Assembly (NCBI GenBank): GCA_024278415.1
Contig: JAJRTI010000469.1
Coordinates: 1 to 12,006, forward strand
Length of the DNA stretch: 12,006 bases
Direction of reading: 5' to 3'
Origin: Planctomycetota bacterium
Lineage (GTDB): Bacteria; Planctomycetota; Brocadiia; JAJRTI01
This document shows, piece by piece, positions 5,388-12,006 of this stretch. The translations under genes were made by a program, and so were the position numbers. Position 1 is the stretch's first letter. Each line of letters starts with the position of its first letter. The notes under the pieces were generated by a model. It worked only from the letters and a program-made list of their open reading frames with translations, did not search any database and was not told the origin of the DNA.

Positions 5388-8300
5388 CTACCTGCCCACC
5401 TGCGCCAAGACCGGGCGCAACGGATCGAGCCGCGTGAACGCCGCTCCCCGCAGCCAACGCACCGGCTTTCCGCCCGCGCGCAACTCCACTTCCACGGGCT
5501 TCGGCGACACGTTCACCGCATACACGAGCGCCCGGCCGCCCGCGACGATCGTGCGCGTCTCTACCCCCCATGCCGGCCGGCCATCGCCGCCCAAGACGGC
5601 GACGTCAGGCAAGGGCGCGGCGCGCGCCACGATGGGCAGCAACGCGGCATAATGCGCTCGCGCGCCGGCGCGCTTGAGCCGCGTCACGTTGGCCCCGCGC
5701 ACGTCGCGGCCTTCCCGCGCGCGGCCCCAAGGATCGAACGCGAAGTTGTCCGGGCCGATCAGCACCACGGCTCCCCCTTGGGCCGCGAAGCCGCGCACGC
5801 CGGCCAGCACCGCGTCCGAGGCGTACTTCGCGTTCGCGACGACGAGCACCCGGCAGTCCGCAAACTCCCTCGCCGCGATCTGCTTATCCGTGAGGAACCC
5901 CAGCCCGCGGCCGAGGAAGTTCGCCCCTCCATACGCTTCCCACAACTCGTCGAGAGACTCCACGTCTTGGATCGCCGAGGGCCGCGAGAAGTAGAAGCGA
6001 ACCGGCCGCGGTCCGCGCGCAAACCGCGCCACGTCGGCCGCGAGCCGTTTCAGCTCCAGCATCGTGCGGCAATACGCGGCCATGAGCTTGGGCTGCACGA
6101 GCAGCGAGCCGTTGAACCACTGCGGCTTGTGCTCCGGCCCATTCATGCGCGACCACCACCAGATCAGGTTCGCGCTCATGCCGCGCAGGTGCGCGAGCCA
6201 CAGCGCGGTCTCCATGTGCTCCGGGGGGATGTCGTTCGACTCGTAGTAGACCGTCTGCACCGCGTGCCATTCGGAGTCGAAGATGGGCTTGCCGGGCGCA
6301 ATGGACTTCATGAAGTCGAACGTCATGGCCTGGCCTTGCCAGTCGAGCGCGGCTGGGAAGGTCGAGCGGAACGGCTTGTGCACCGGGCGCACGTCCGTGC
6401 CATGGATGTCGCAGATCGCGTCGAGCCACTCGCGGTCCATGCCGTCGTCGTGCCGGCTGCGCCCGAGCCGGCGGCCGCGCAGGTTGCGGCTGCCGGTAAA
6501 CATGACCTCGCCCGCGAGCTTCACGTGCACGAGCGCGTTGCGGTCGTACCGGCGCAAGCCCGAGTTGAGGTGGCGGTAGAAGTCCATGACGCGCACGCGG
6601 TTGAACAGGCACCAGTCGTACCACGCGCCGCGGCTCACGGTGGGCAGCGTGCGCGGCCGGCAGTCGTCGAACGACCTCAGCTTCATGCCCCACACGTCGT
6701 TCAGGCGTTCGATCGTGCCGTACTGCTTCCGCAGCGACGCGCGGAACTTCGCCGCGGTGCGCTTGGAGAAGCGCGGGAAACTCGGCTCGTTCGACAGGTC
6801 GTAGCTCAGGATCTCCGCGCGCTTGGCCAAGGCCGGCCCGAACGCGGCGAAGAAGTTCGTCCACACCTCGCGCATGGCCGGGTGGTCGATGTCGTAGTCC
6901 ACGAAATGGCCGGGCCCATCGAGCACGTCAGGGTGCTGCTCGACGATCCACTTCATGCCGCGAATGCCGTGGCCGAAGAGCACGTCGACGCGGCAGTTGT
7001 GCTTGGCCGCGAGGTCGCACACGTCGTTGAGCTTCGGCACGAGCCGGCGGCGGTCGAACGTGTCCACCCCGGTCGCGGTCCAGCCCGGGCCGCAGGCGAA
7101 CCCGAGCACGTTCACGCCCATGGCCTTCAGGAGCGGCATGCGGTCCTCGTCCTGCGGCTGGCCGTTGAAGCCCATGAGGAACACCGGCCGCCCCTCGGCC
7201 GCGAACGTGCCGTCGCGCACAACGAGTTTGGCCAAGTCCGGTTCGACGTAGCGCGGGGAGCGGTCGTCGCACGCGAGTGCGTCGAGCCGCGCCTGCTGCA
7301 CGACCGCGATGAGGTCCTCGATCTGCTTCTCCGCGAGCGGCTGCCACTCACGCATGGCCGCGTCGTAGAGGGCGAACGCGCGCAGCGGCCCCGCAAGGGC
7401 CAGGGCCGGCTCGATGAGTTCCGTGTTGAAACCGGCCGCGCGGCGCTTGGCCACCAATTCTTTCACCTGCTCCGTCAGCTTGCGCAGCTCCTCCGCGCGC
7501 GCCTCGATGCGGCGCCGCGTCTCGAGCATCGGGTAGACGTGCATGGACGCGTCGCAGCGGCCCAGGCTGGAGCCATCGGCCCCAAGCACCTCGCCCCTCA
7601 CGCGCCACGGCCCCGGCGCGAGCCCGGCGAGCTTGAACATGAACGGCGCGCTCCGCACGCCCGCCGCGGTCTCGATTGGCGACTCCAGCTCGCCCGCGTG
7701 CGTGTCGTTTTCGATGCGCAGCCTCGCCCGCACCGGCCGCTTGGCCGCGAGCGCGTACACGTCGAGCGAGAGCGCGGCGTAGCCGGAGTCGTCGAACTCC
7801 GCGTCCGCGGGCGTGACCGCGCACCGGATCGCGTCTGGCTTGGGGAACAGGACTAACGTGCCGAACTCGGCCGGCCGCTTGCCGCGCACGATCCCCGAGC
7901 CCCACTCGACCCACTTGCGCCCGGCGCCATCGTTGTCGTTCACGAGCAGGCTGAACCCCAACGTGGCGAGTTTGGCAGGGTGTGCGACGCCGATCGCGGC
8001 CCATGGGATCGCGATCTCCATGGCCGCGCCGCCTGGCTTGGCCGTGTATGCCGCGGCGATCGCGGCCGGCGCCGGCCTCTTGCCTTTGGCCGCGTAGTCC
8101 ACGCCCACGGCCAAGCGCTTGCCCCGCGGCACGAAGCTGAACGCGTAGTCGTCATCGTCCAAGCGCGGGCCGCGCTGGCCTCCGGTGTCGATCGCGATTT
8201 GCAGGCAGTCGCCGTTCCAGAACCGCTTCGCCGCGAGCGGGAACACGTCGTCGCGCAGGTCGATGGCGAGGTAGAGGCGCTGTGCGTCGTAGCGCGCTTG

Positions 8301-9110
8301 CAGGGTGGCGGACAGATCCGCCATGCTCTTGCCCCTGTCGCCGCGGGCGACGATTTCTTCGGCCGCGGTGTACGTGTCAATGCGGCCGGTCTTGGCTTTG
8401 TGTGTGCCACCCCACTCGTCGAGACGTCCATCGACATTGATCGGCTGCTTGGCCATCACGCAGGGGTAGGCGCGCGCGTCGTCGAAGCTTGCGCTTCGGG
8501 GCGATGGGATTTCGGCGAAGCTCACGTCGTCGAACCAGGCGTCGCCGTAGGAGTGGAGCGTGCAGAAGACCTTTGCGCGGCGCGCGCCGGGCGGGGCGAC
8601 GAACTTGGAGTCCACGAACTCCCACTTGCCGGCGGTATCGGTCTTGCCGCCGAAGTTGCGAATGCGGATCTGCTTGCCCGCCGCGTCCAAGAAGTGCACG
8701 CCGAGGCCCGCGCGCCGGCAGGCCTTGGCCATGACGTAGCCCGACAGCCGGTAGCGGGCGCCTGGCTTCACGGGCACGACCTGCGCCCACCAGGCCCATT
8801 GGCCGGCCGCGGTTTTCGGTGCGTGGATTGCGATGCTCCGCGCGCCGGCGCGCTTCACGGCCCCGTCCCACTCGAACGCCACGTTCGGCAGCGGCGTCTG
8901 TGGGCCCCAGGCCGCCGGCCGGGGCTGCTTCCCGCGGCGAAGCTCGAAGCCGGTGTTGTGCAGCAAGTTGATTCCCGTGACGCGCTCCAGGCGAACGGCC
9001 TCCTTGGCGGCCGCGGCCAGTGGCAGGGCAAACATGCAGGCCACAAGGGCGAGCGCCTCGTGCGCGGTTCGGCGATGGGCCTCGCGAGAGCTTCGAAGCA
9101 GCGGGTTCAT
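5388..9110 (-). CDS. Large secreted glycoside hydrolase (GH42-like clan A) with two carbohydrate-binding-like domains
   Basis: A 1240-residue exported protein. Order of parts: signal peptide (1 to about 35, ending LPLAAAA); a beta-sandwich like CBM4/9 at about 45-202 (NLLHNTGFE ... WFDDVSFAEI); a CBM9/DOMON-like domain at about 222-422 (INVDGRLDEWGG ... MEIAIPWAAIG ... FGTLVLF); another beta domain at about 430-528; a charged helical linker at 530-612; a TIM-barrel at about 625-1015; a flavodoxin/GATase-like domain at about 1055-1150 (CRVLVVANAKYASDAVLAGVRGFAAQGG, split across its strand and helix) as in GH42 trimerisation domains; and a C-terminal beta domain. Barrel catalytic candidates are acid/base Glu775 in LSNEP and nucleophile Glu947 in IFDSEWH. 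GH42-like features include FRASLRKQYGTIERLNDVWG. Retaining hydrolysis of a beta-linked galactoside or related glycan outside the cytoplasm is expected; the exact sugar is unknown. The ATG has GGAG 8 nt upstream. The gene stands alone, so no pathway context narrows the substrate. Confidence 0.82.
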   Translation of the reverse strand: MNPLLRSSREAHRRTAHEALALVACMFALPLAAAAKEAVRLERVTGINLLHNTGFELRRGKQPRPAAWGPQTPLPNVAFEWDGAVKRAGARSIAIHAPKTAAGQWAWWAQVVPVKPGARYRLSGYVMAKACRRAGLGVHFLDAAGKQIRIRNFGGKTDTAGKWEFVDSKFVAPPGARRAKVFCTLHSYGDAWFDDVSFAEIPSPRSASFDDARAYPCVMAKQPINVDGRLDEWGGTHKAKTGRIDTYTAAEEIVARGDRGKSMADLSATLQARYDAQRLYLAIDLRDDVFPLAAKRFWNGDCLQIAIDTGGQRGPRLDDDDYAFSFVPRGKRLAVGVDYAAKGKRPAPAAIAAAYTAKPGGAAMEIAIPWAAIGVAHPAKLATLGFSLLVNDNDGAGRKWVEWGSGIVRGKRPAEFGTLVLFPKPDAIRCAVTPADAEFDDSGYAALSLDVYALAAKRPVRARLRIENDTHAGELESPIETAAGVRSAPFMFKLAGLAPGPWRVRGEVLGADGSSLGRCDASMHVYPMLETRRRIEARAEELRKLTEQVKELVAKRRAAGFNTELIEPALALAGPLRAFALYDAAMREWQPLAEKQIEDLIAVVQQARLDALACDDRSPRYVEPDLAKLVVRDGTFAAEGRPVFLMGFNGQPQDEDRMPLLKAMGVNVLGFACGPGWTATGVDTFDRRRLVPKLNDVCDLAAKHNCRVDVLFGHGIRGMKWIVEQHPDVLDGPGHFVDYDIDHPAMREVWTNFFAAFGPALAKRAEILSYDLSNEPSFPRFSKRTAAKFRASLRKQYGTIERLNDVWGMKLRSFDDCRPRTLPTVSRGAWYDWCLFNRVRVMDFYRHLNSGLRRYDRNALVHVKLAGEVMFTGSRNLRGRRLGRSRHDDGMDREWLDAICDIHGTDVRPVHKPFRSTFPAALDWQGQAMTFDFMKSIAPGKPIFDSEWHAVQTVYYESNDIPPEHMETALWLAHLRGMSANLIWWWSRMNGPEHKPQWFNGSLLVQPKLMAAYCRTMLELKRLAADVARFARGPRPVRFYFSRPSAIQDVESLDELWEAYGGANFLGRGLGFLTDKQIAAREFADCRVLVVANAKYASDAVLAGVRGFAAQGGAVVLIGPDNFAFDPWGRAREGRDVRGANVTRLKRAGARAHYAALLPIVARAAPLPDVAVLGGDGRPAWGVETRTIVAGGRALVYAVNVSPKPVEVELRAGGKPVRWLRGAAFTRLDPLRPVLAQVGR

Positions 9111-9166
9111 GTTGGCGACTCCATTTCTGCGGGCATTGTCGTCGGGCGGCCCCCTTGCCTTCGCCT

Positions 9167-9195
9167 ATCATCGCTCATGTGCAGCACGCTGCCAA
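9167..9195 (-). promoter_or_regulatory. Candidate promoter for the glycoside hydrolase gene
   Basis: On the minus strand TTGGCA (9195-9190) and GATGAT (9172-9167) are spaced by 17 nt, matching the sigma70 boxes at 5 and 4 of 6 positions. The start codon lies about 57 nt downstream with GGAG at 9122-9119. It is a motif match without other support. Confidence 0.35.
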
Positions 9196-9430
9196 GTCCC
9201 AAGCCGCCCCCCCCCACCCACACGCGACACCCGCCGCTGTGGCGAATGGCCTGCCACGCCCGGTGCGCGAGCCCGCCTTTCTCACCAACCCGGGATGTCA
9301 AGTAAGCAGAAGCGAACGTACGATGGATTTTGCGGCGTTCTGAACGCGCCGGCATGATGACCGTCTGCCCACGCGGTGGATCGGGCGGCTGGCCCGTCGG
9401 GCGAGTGTCACCCCTCGTGCTGTCGCACGG
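9196..9430. other. Intergenic stretch without a supported gene
   Basis: Part of the 722-bp divergent region. It contains a run of nine C (9207-9215) and low-complexity CCCACCCACACG sequence, and a short AGCCCGCCTTT stretch (near 9271-9281) that may be a remnant of the dispersed palindromic repeat. The frames that cross it have no family resemblance and no ribosome binding site. Confidence 0.4.
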
Positions 9431-9449
9431 CTCACGGCACCCCCGTGAG
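9431..9449. other. Hairpin in divergent intergenic region
   Basis: CTCACGG and CCGTGAG form a perfect 7-bp stem with a 5-nt loop (CACCC). It is not at the end of any gene and no T-tract follows, so it may belong to the repeat-rich material that fills this gap. Confidence 0.45.
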
Positions 9450-9540
9450 GGCCTTCCGCTCGGGTGAAGATTCGCCATCGGAGCAGAGGGCGCCCTTACG
9501 GTCGCCACTACGAGCGCGTCGCGCTTCGGCACTTGAGCAG

Positions 9541-9607
9541 GGTATTCCGTATTCCGTATTCCGTATCTCGAATCGCGATCCGAATACGCCATACGCAATA
9601 CGGAACA
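9541..9607. repeat. Heptamer array arranged as an inverted repeat
   Basis: The left side holds three perfect tandem heptamers ATTCCGT (9544-9564). The right side (about 9582-9607) holds the same heptamer theme in reverse complement (GAATACG, CATACGC, AATACGG), so the two halves can pair over 24 positions with 18 matches. The centre contains the palindrome ATCGCGAT. It lies in the divergent gap between the glycoside hydrolase and the sensor. It is unrelated in sequence to the NNACTGA array at 2020-2047 but has the same 7-bp period. Confidence 0.75.
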
Positions 9608-9660
9608 TCTAACCTGCTCTCCACGCGCCACGCCTTGCCTCTGATCCATGACGGTCGGAG

Positions 9661-9691
9661 GCCTTGGGTCGCGGGCGAAGCCCGCCTTGTG
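9661..9691. repeat. Dispersed palindromic repeat, copy B
   Basis: The second copy of the 31-bp sequence seen at 2738-2768 (28 of 31 identical), centred on GCGGGC-GAA-GCCCGC. Both copies sit in divergent intergenic regions in the same orientation on the plus strand. Here it is about 140 nt upstream of the sensor start and just before the candidate promoter. Confidence 0.75.
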
Positions 9692-9726
9692 TGACGGGCG
9701 AAACGCGAGTCGGTCGGCAAAGAATC

Positions 9727-9755
9727 TTCGGAAAGCTGAGGCGGTGTGATAGAAT
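9727..9755 (+). promoter_or_regulatory. Candidate extended -10 promoter for the sensor gene
   Basis: TAGAAT (9750-9755) matches the -10 consensus at 5 of 6 positions and is preceded by TGA, giving an extended -10. The -35 position 17 nt upstream (TTCGGA, 9727-9732) is poor, as is common with extended -10 promoters. The leader would be about 70 nt. Confidence 0.35.
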
Positions 9756-9832
9756 TCCGCGAACCGACCAGCCCAGGCGAACGTCGCTTGGCGGCGCGCA
9801 GCATCTTGTTTTGGTTTAGGGGAAGCGACACA

Positions 9833-12006
9833 GTGGAGAGCAAGCCATTCCCCCGTCGGCTCATCGTCGCTCTGGCTCTGGCGCTGGTGGTGCTGCTGGT
9901 CGCCGGCGGTTGGTTCTACCGCGCGCAGGCGCAAGCGCTGCGGCAAGATGCGACAGAGGGCCTGCAAAGCATAGCCGCATTGAAGGTGCACGAAATCACG
10001 GCCTGGCGGACCGAGCGCTTAGGGGATGCCGCGGTGATCATGGAAGACCCGGCCTTGGCCCAAGCCGCGGCGCAATGGCTTGCCGCTCCGGGCCCTGGGA
10101 AGGCGGGCCTCCTTCTCGCCCACTTCCGGTCCTTGCGCAAGCATTATGGTTACCACGACATCCTGCTGCTGGACGCGAGCGGCCAGGTGCGCATGAGCCT
10201 GAGCACCCCGGCCGAGCCACTTCACGCGGCAGACGCCCAGGCCCTGGCCGCGGCCTGGCGTGAGCGCAGGCCCATGCTCACTGACCTGCACTGCGGCCCG
10301 GGCTGTCGGCCTCACATGGGGGCCATCGCGCCATTGTTTACAGAGACGGGCGAAGCGGCCAAGCCTTCCGGCGCCATCGTGCTACTGTGCGACGCCCGAC
10401 AGTTCCTCTACCCGCTGATTCAATCCTGGCCCGTGTCCAGCGACAGCGAGGAAACCCTGCTCGTGCGCCGCGACGGCGACCACGTGTTGTTCCTGAACGA
10501 CCTGCGCCACCAGTCGAACGCGGCGCTCACCCTGCGTTTGCCTTTGACTCGGACCGACCTGCCGGCGGTGATGGCCGTGAGGGGCCGGGAAGGGGTGGTG
10601 CAGGGCGTGGACTATCGTGGAGTCAAGGTGCTGGCCGCGCTCGAGGCCGTGCCCGACTCGTCCTGGTTCATGGTGGCCAAGGTGGACGAGGACGAGGCCT
10701 TGGCGGCATGGCGCGGCCGGTCCGGGCTCATTCTGGCGCTGTTTCTGGCGCTAATGGCGGCCACGGCCGCGGCCGCAGGCGGGGTCTGGCAGCGAAACCA
10801 GAAAGCGCACTATCGGGATCTCTTCCAAGCGCAGGACGCACTCGCCCGCGAGCGGGCGGAGCTTCGCGCCACGCTCTACAGCATTGGCGACGCGGTCATC
10901 GCCACCGACCGCGACGGCCGTGTCGCGCGGATGAACCCGGTAGCAGAACAACTGACCGGCTGGAGCGAGGCCGACGCGGCCGGCCAGCCGATGGACGCGG
11001 TCTTTCACATCGTGAACGAGCAGACACGCCGCGAGGTGGAGGATCCCGTCACGCGCGTCTCGCGCGACGGAGGGATCGTCGGGCTTGCCGAGGACACGCT
11101 GCTGCTCGCCCGCGACGGCCGGGCACTCCCCATCGCCGACGCCTGCGCGCCCATCAAGGACGACCAAGGCGACATGGCCGGCGTGGTGTTGGTGTTTCGC
11201 GACCAGACAGAGGAGCGCCGGAACCGACGCTTGGTTGAAACCCGGCTTTCTCTGATCGAATACGCGGCGGACCACACGCTGGATGAGCTTTTGTCCCGAA
11301 CTCTGGACGAGGTGGGAGCGCTGGTGGATAGTCCCATCGGGTTTTACCACTTTGTGGAGCCCGACCAGAAGACCCTGTCTCTCCAGCAGTGGTCCACCGG
11401 AACCTCGAAGGAATCCTGCCGCGCCGAGCGGAAGGGGCTGCTTCGCCGTATTGACGAGGCGGGCGTTTGGGCGGCCTGCGTGCACGAGAGAAAGCCGGTG
11501 ATTCACAACGACTATGCCTCGCTGCCGCACAAGAAGGGCTTGCCGGAAGGCCACGCCGAAGTGATCCGTGAGTTGGTGACTCCGGTGATGCGGGATGGCA
11601 AGGCCGTGGCCATTCTGGGCGTGGGCAACAAGCCGGCCGATTACACGGAAAAGGACGTGGAGATCGTCTCCTACCTTGCCGACGTGACGTGGCAAATCGT
11701 GGAGCATAAGCGGGCGGAGGACGCGCTGCGGGAGAGCGAAAGCAAGATGCGGAGCATCTTTCGGGCAGCGCCGATCGGCATAGGAGTCGTGTCCCAGCGG
11801 GTGCTGCTGGACGCGAACAATCGCCTGTGTGAGATCGTCGGCTATTCCAAGGCAGAACTCGCCGAGCAAAGCGCGAGACTGCTGTACCCTACGGATGAAG
11901 ATTACAACTACGTCGGCAGGGAGAAGTACCGGCAAATCGAGGAACGGGGAAGCGGCACCGTGGAGACCCGCTTCAAGCGCAAGGATGGCAAGATCATCGA
12001 CGTGCT
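9833..12006 (+). CDS. Membrane-bound PAS-GAF-PAS sensor protein, N-terminal part (probable histidine kinase)
   Basis: Open from a GTG at 9833 to the right edge (724 codons seen). AGGGGAAG lies about 10 nt before the GTG and supports it; a TTG at 9806 in the same frame is less likely. Order: TM1 at about 9-28; a periplasmic sensing region at about 30-295, with the membrane-proximal phrase KVHEITAWRTERLGDA typical of Cache-like sensors; TM2 at about 298-318; a coiled-coil-like stretch; PAS1 at about 342-462 (SIGDAVIATDRDGRVARMNP ending VFRDQTEERR); a GAF_2-type domain at about 475-628 (IGFYHFVEP, VIHNDYASLPHKKGLPEGH, VTPVMRDGKAVAILGVGNK); a linker ALRESESKM; and PAS2 from about 636, cut by the edge. 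Such N-termini usually lead into a histidine kinase or a diguanylate cyclase, and the output part is not visible, so kinase is the more common case rather than a fact. It is divergent from the glycoside hydrolase, which it might or might not regulate. Confidence 0.83.
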   Translation, partial: MESKPFPRRLIVALALALVVLLVAGGWFYRAQAQALRQDATEGLQSIAALKVHEITAWRTERLGDAAVIMEDPALAQAAAQWLAAPGPGKAGLLLAHFRSLRKHYGYHDILLLDASGQVRMSLSTPAEPLHAADAQALAAAWRERRPMLTDLHCGPGCRPHMGAIAPLFTETGEAAKPSGAIVLLCDARQFLYPLIQSWPVSSDSEETLLVRRDGDHVLFLNDLRHQSNAALTLRLPLTRTDLPAVMAVRGREGVVQGVDYRGVKVLAALEAVPDSSWFMVAKVDEDEALAAWRGRSGLILALFLALMAATAAAAGGVWQRNQKAHYRDLFQAQDALARERAELRATLYSIGDAVIATDRDGRVARMNPVAEQLTGWSEADAAGQPMDAVFHIVNEQTRREVEDPVTRVSRDGGIVGLAEDTLLLARDGRALPIADACAPIKDDQGDMAGVVLVFRDQTEERRNRRLVETRLSLIEYAADHTLDELLSRTLDEVGALVDSPIGFYHFVEPDQKTLSLQQWSTGTSKESCRAERKGLLRRIDEAGVWAACVHERKPVIHNDYASLPHKKGLPEGHAEVIRELVTPVMRDGKAVAILGVGNKPADYTEKDVEIVSYLADVTWQIVEHKRAEDALRESESKMRSIFRAAPIGIGVVSQRVLLDANNRLCEIVGYSKAELAEQSARLLYPTDEDYNYVGREKYRQIEERGSGTVETRFKRKDGKIIDV

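Noticed and set aside
5370..5388. Bidirectional terminator between the convergent genes.
   Set aside because: The palindrome has no loop and no T-tract on either strand, only a C/G run.
5652..7856. Open frame of 734 codons on the plus strand opposite the glycoside hydrolase.
   Set aside because: Its Arg/His/Ala-rich product has no recognisable fold, and it is the mirror of a minus-strand gene with catalytic motifs; GC-rich codon use leaves the antisense frame free of stops.
9541..9607. CRISPR array.
   Set aside because: Units are 7 bp, directly adjacent and without spacers, and there are no cas genes.
9107..9991. Open frame of 294 codons on the minus strand whose TGA overlaps the ATG of the glycoside hydrolase (ATGA).
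   Set aside because: The overlap looks like translational coupling, but the frame runs through the heptamer array, the dispersed palindrome and the antisense of the sensor's first codons. Its product has no domain-like pattern, so it is a chance frame in GC-rich DNA.
10751..11935. Open frame of 394 codons on the minus strand opposite the sensor.
   Set aside because: It mirrors the PAS and GAF domains read clearly on the plus strand and has no start signal or family pattern of its own.

Overview
GC-rich bacterial chromosome fragment holding seven genes, two of them cut by the window edges, and four large non-coding stretches packed with palindromes and short repeats. The mix points to an uncultured Gram-negative environmental bacterium: an O-antigen-ligase-like membrane protein, a lipoprotein esterase, a very large secreted sugar-binding glycoside hydrolase, a plant-like cystathionine gamma-synthase and a PAS/GAF sensor. 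A Planctomycetes / Lentisphaerae / Hydrogenedentes-type lineage would fit, but this is a guess from gene flavour, not a phylogenetic result.

Layout. Leftward genes fill positions 1-2694: the 5' part of an O-antigen ligase family protein (1-911), then a two-gene unit reading right to left, a CDP-alcohol phosphatidyltransferase (2041-2694) followed by an alpha/beta-hydrolase lipoprotein (1076-2014). A 573-bp divergent region (2695-3267) carries candidate promoters in both directions and a mirror-symmetric palindromic element. Rightward from 3268 come a cystathionine gamma-synthase-like PLP enzyme and a small membrane/TrkA-C protein gene that is split by one in-frame TAG (4552-5352). Converging on it is a 1240-residue secreted multidomain glycoside hydrolase (5388-9110, minus). 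A 722-bp divergent region (9111-9832) with more repeats separates it from a membrane-bound sensor protein (9833 to the right edge) with a periplasmic domain and PAS-GAF-PAS modules.

How the genes relate. The phosphatidyltransferase and the lipoprotein hydrolase are close enough to be co-transcribed and both suggest lipid/envelope work; the O-antigen ligase homologue next door also belongs to the envelope. The methionine-pathway enzyme, the broken TrkA-C gene, the glycoside hydrolase and the sensor look like independent units. I do not see a defence system, CRISPR array, prophage, transposase, tRNA or rRNA. The least ordinary signals are the single nonsense codon in an otherwise intact reading frame, the plant-type active site of the sulfur enzyme, and at least four different repeat families, one per large gap plus one sitting exactly on a gene junction.
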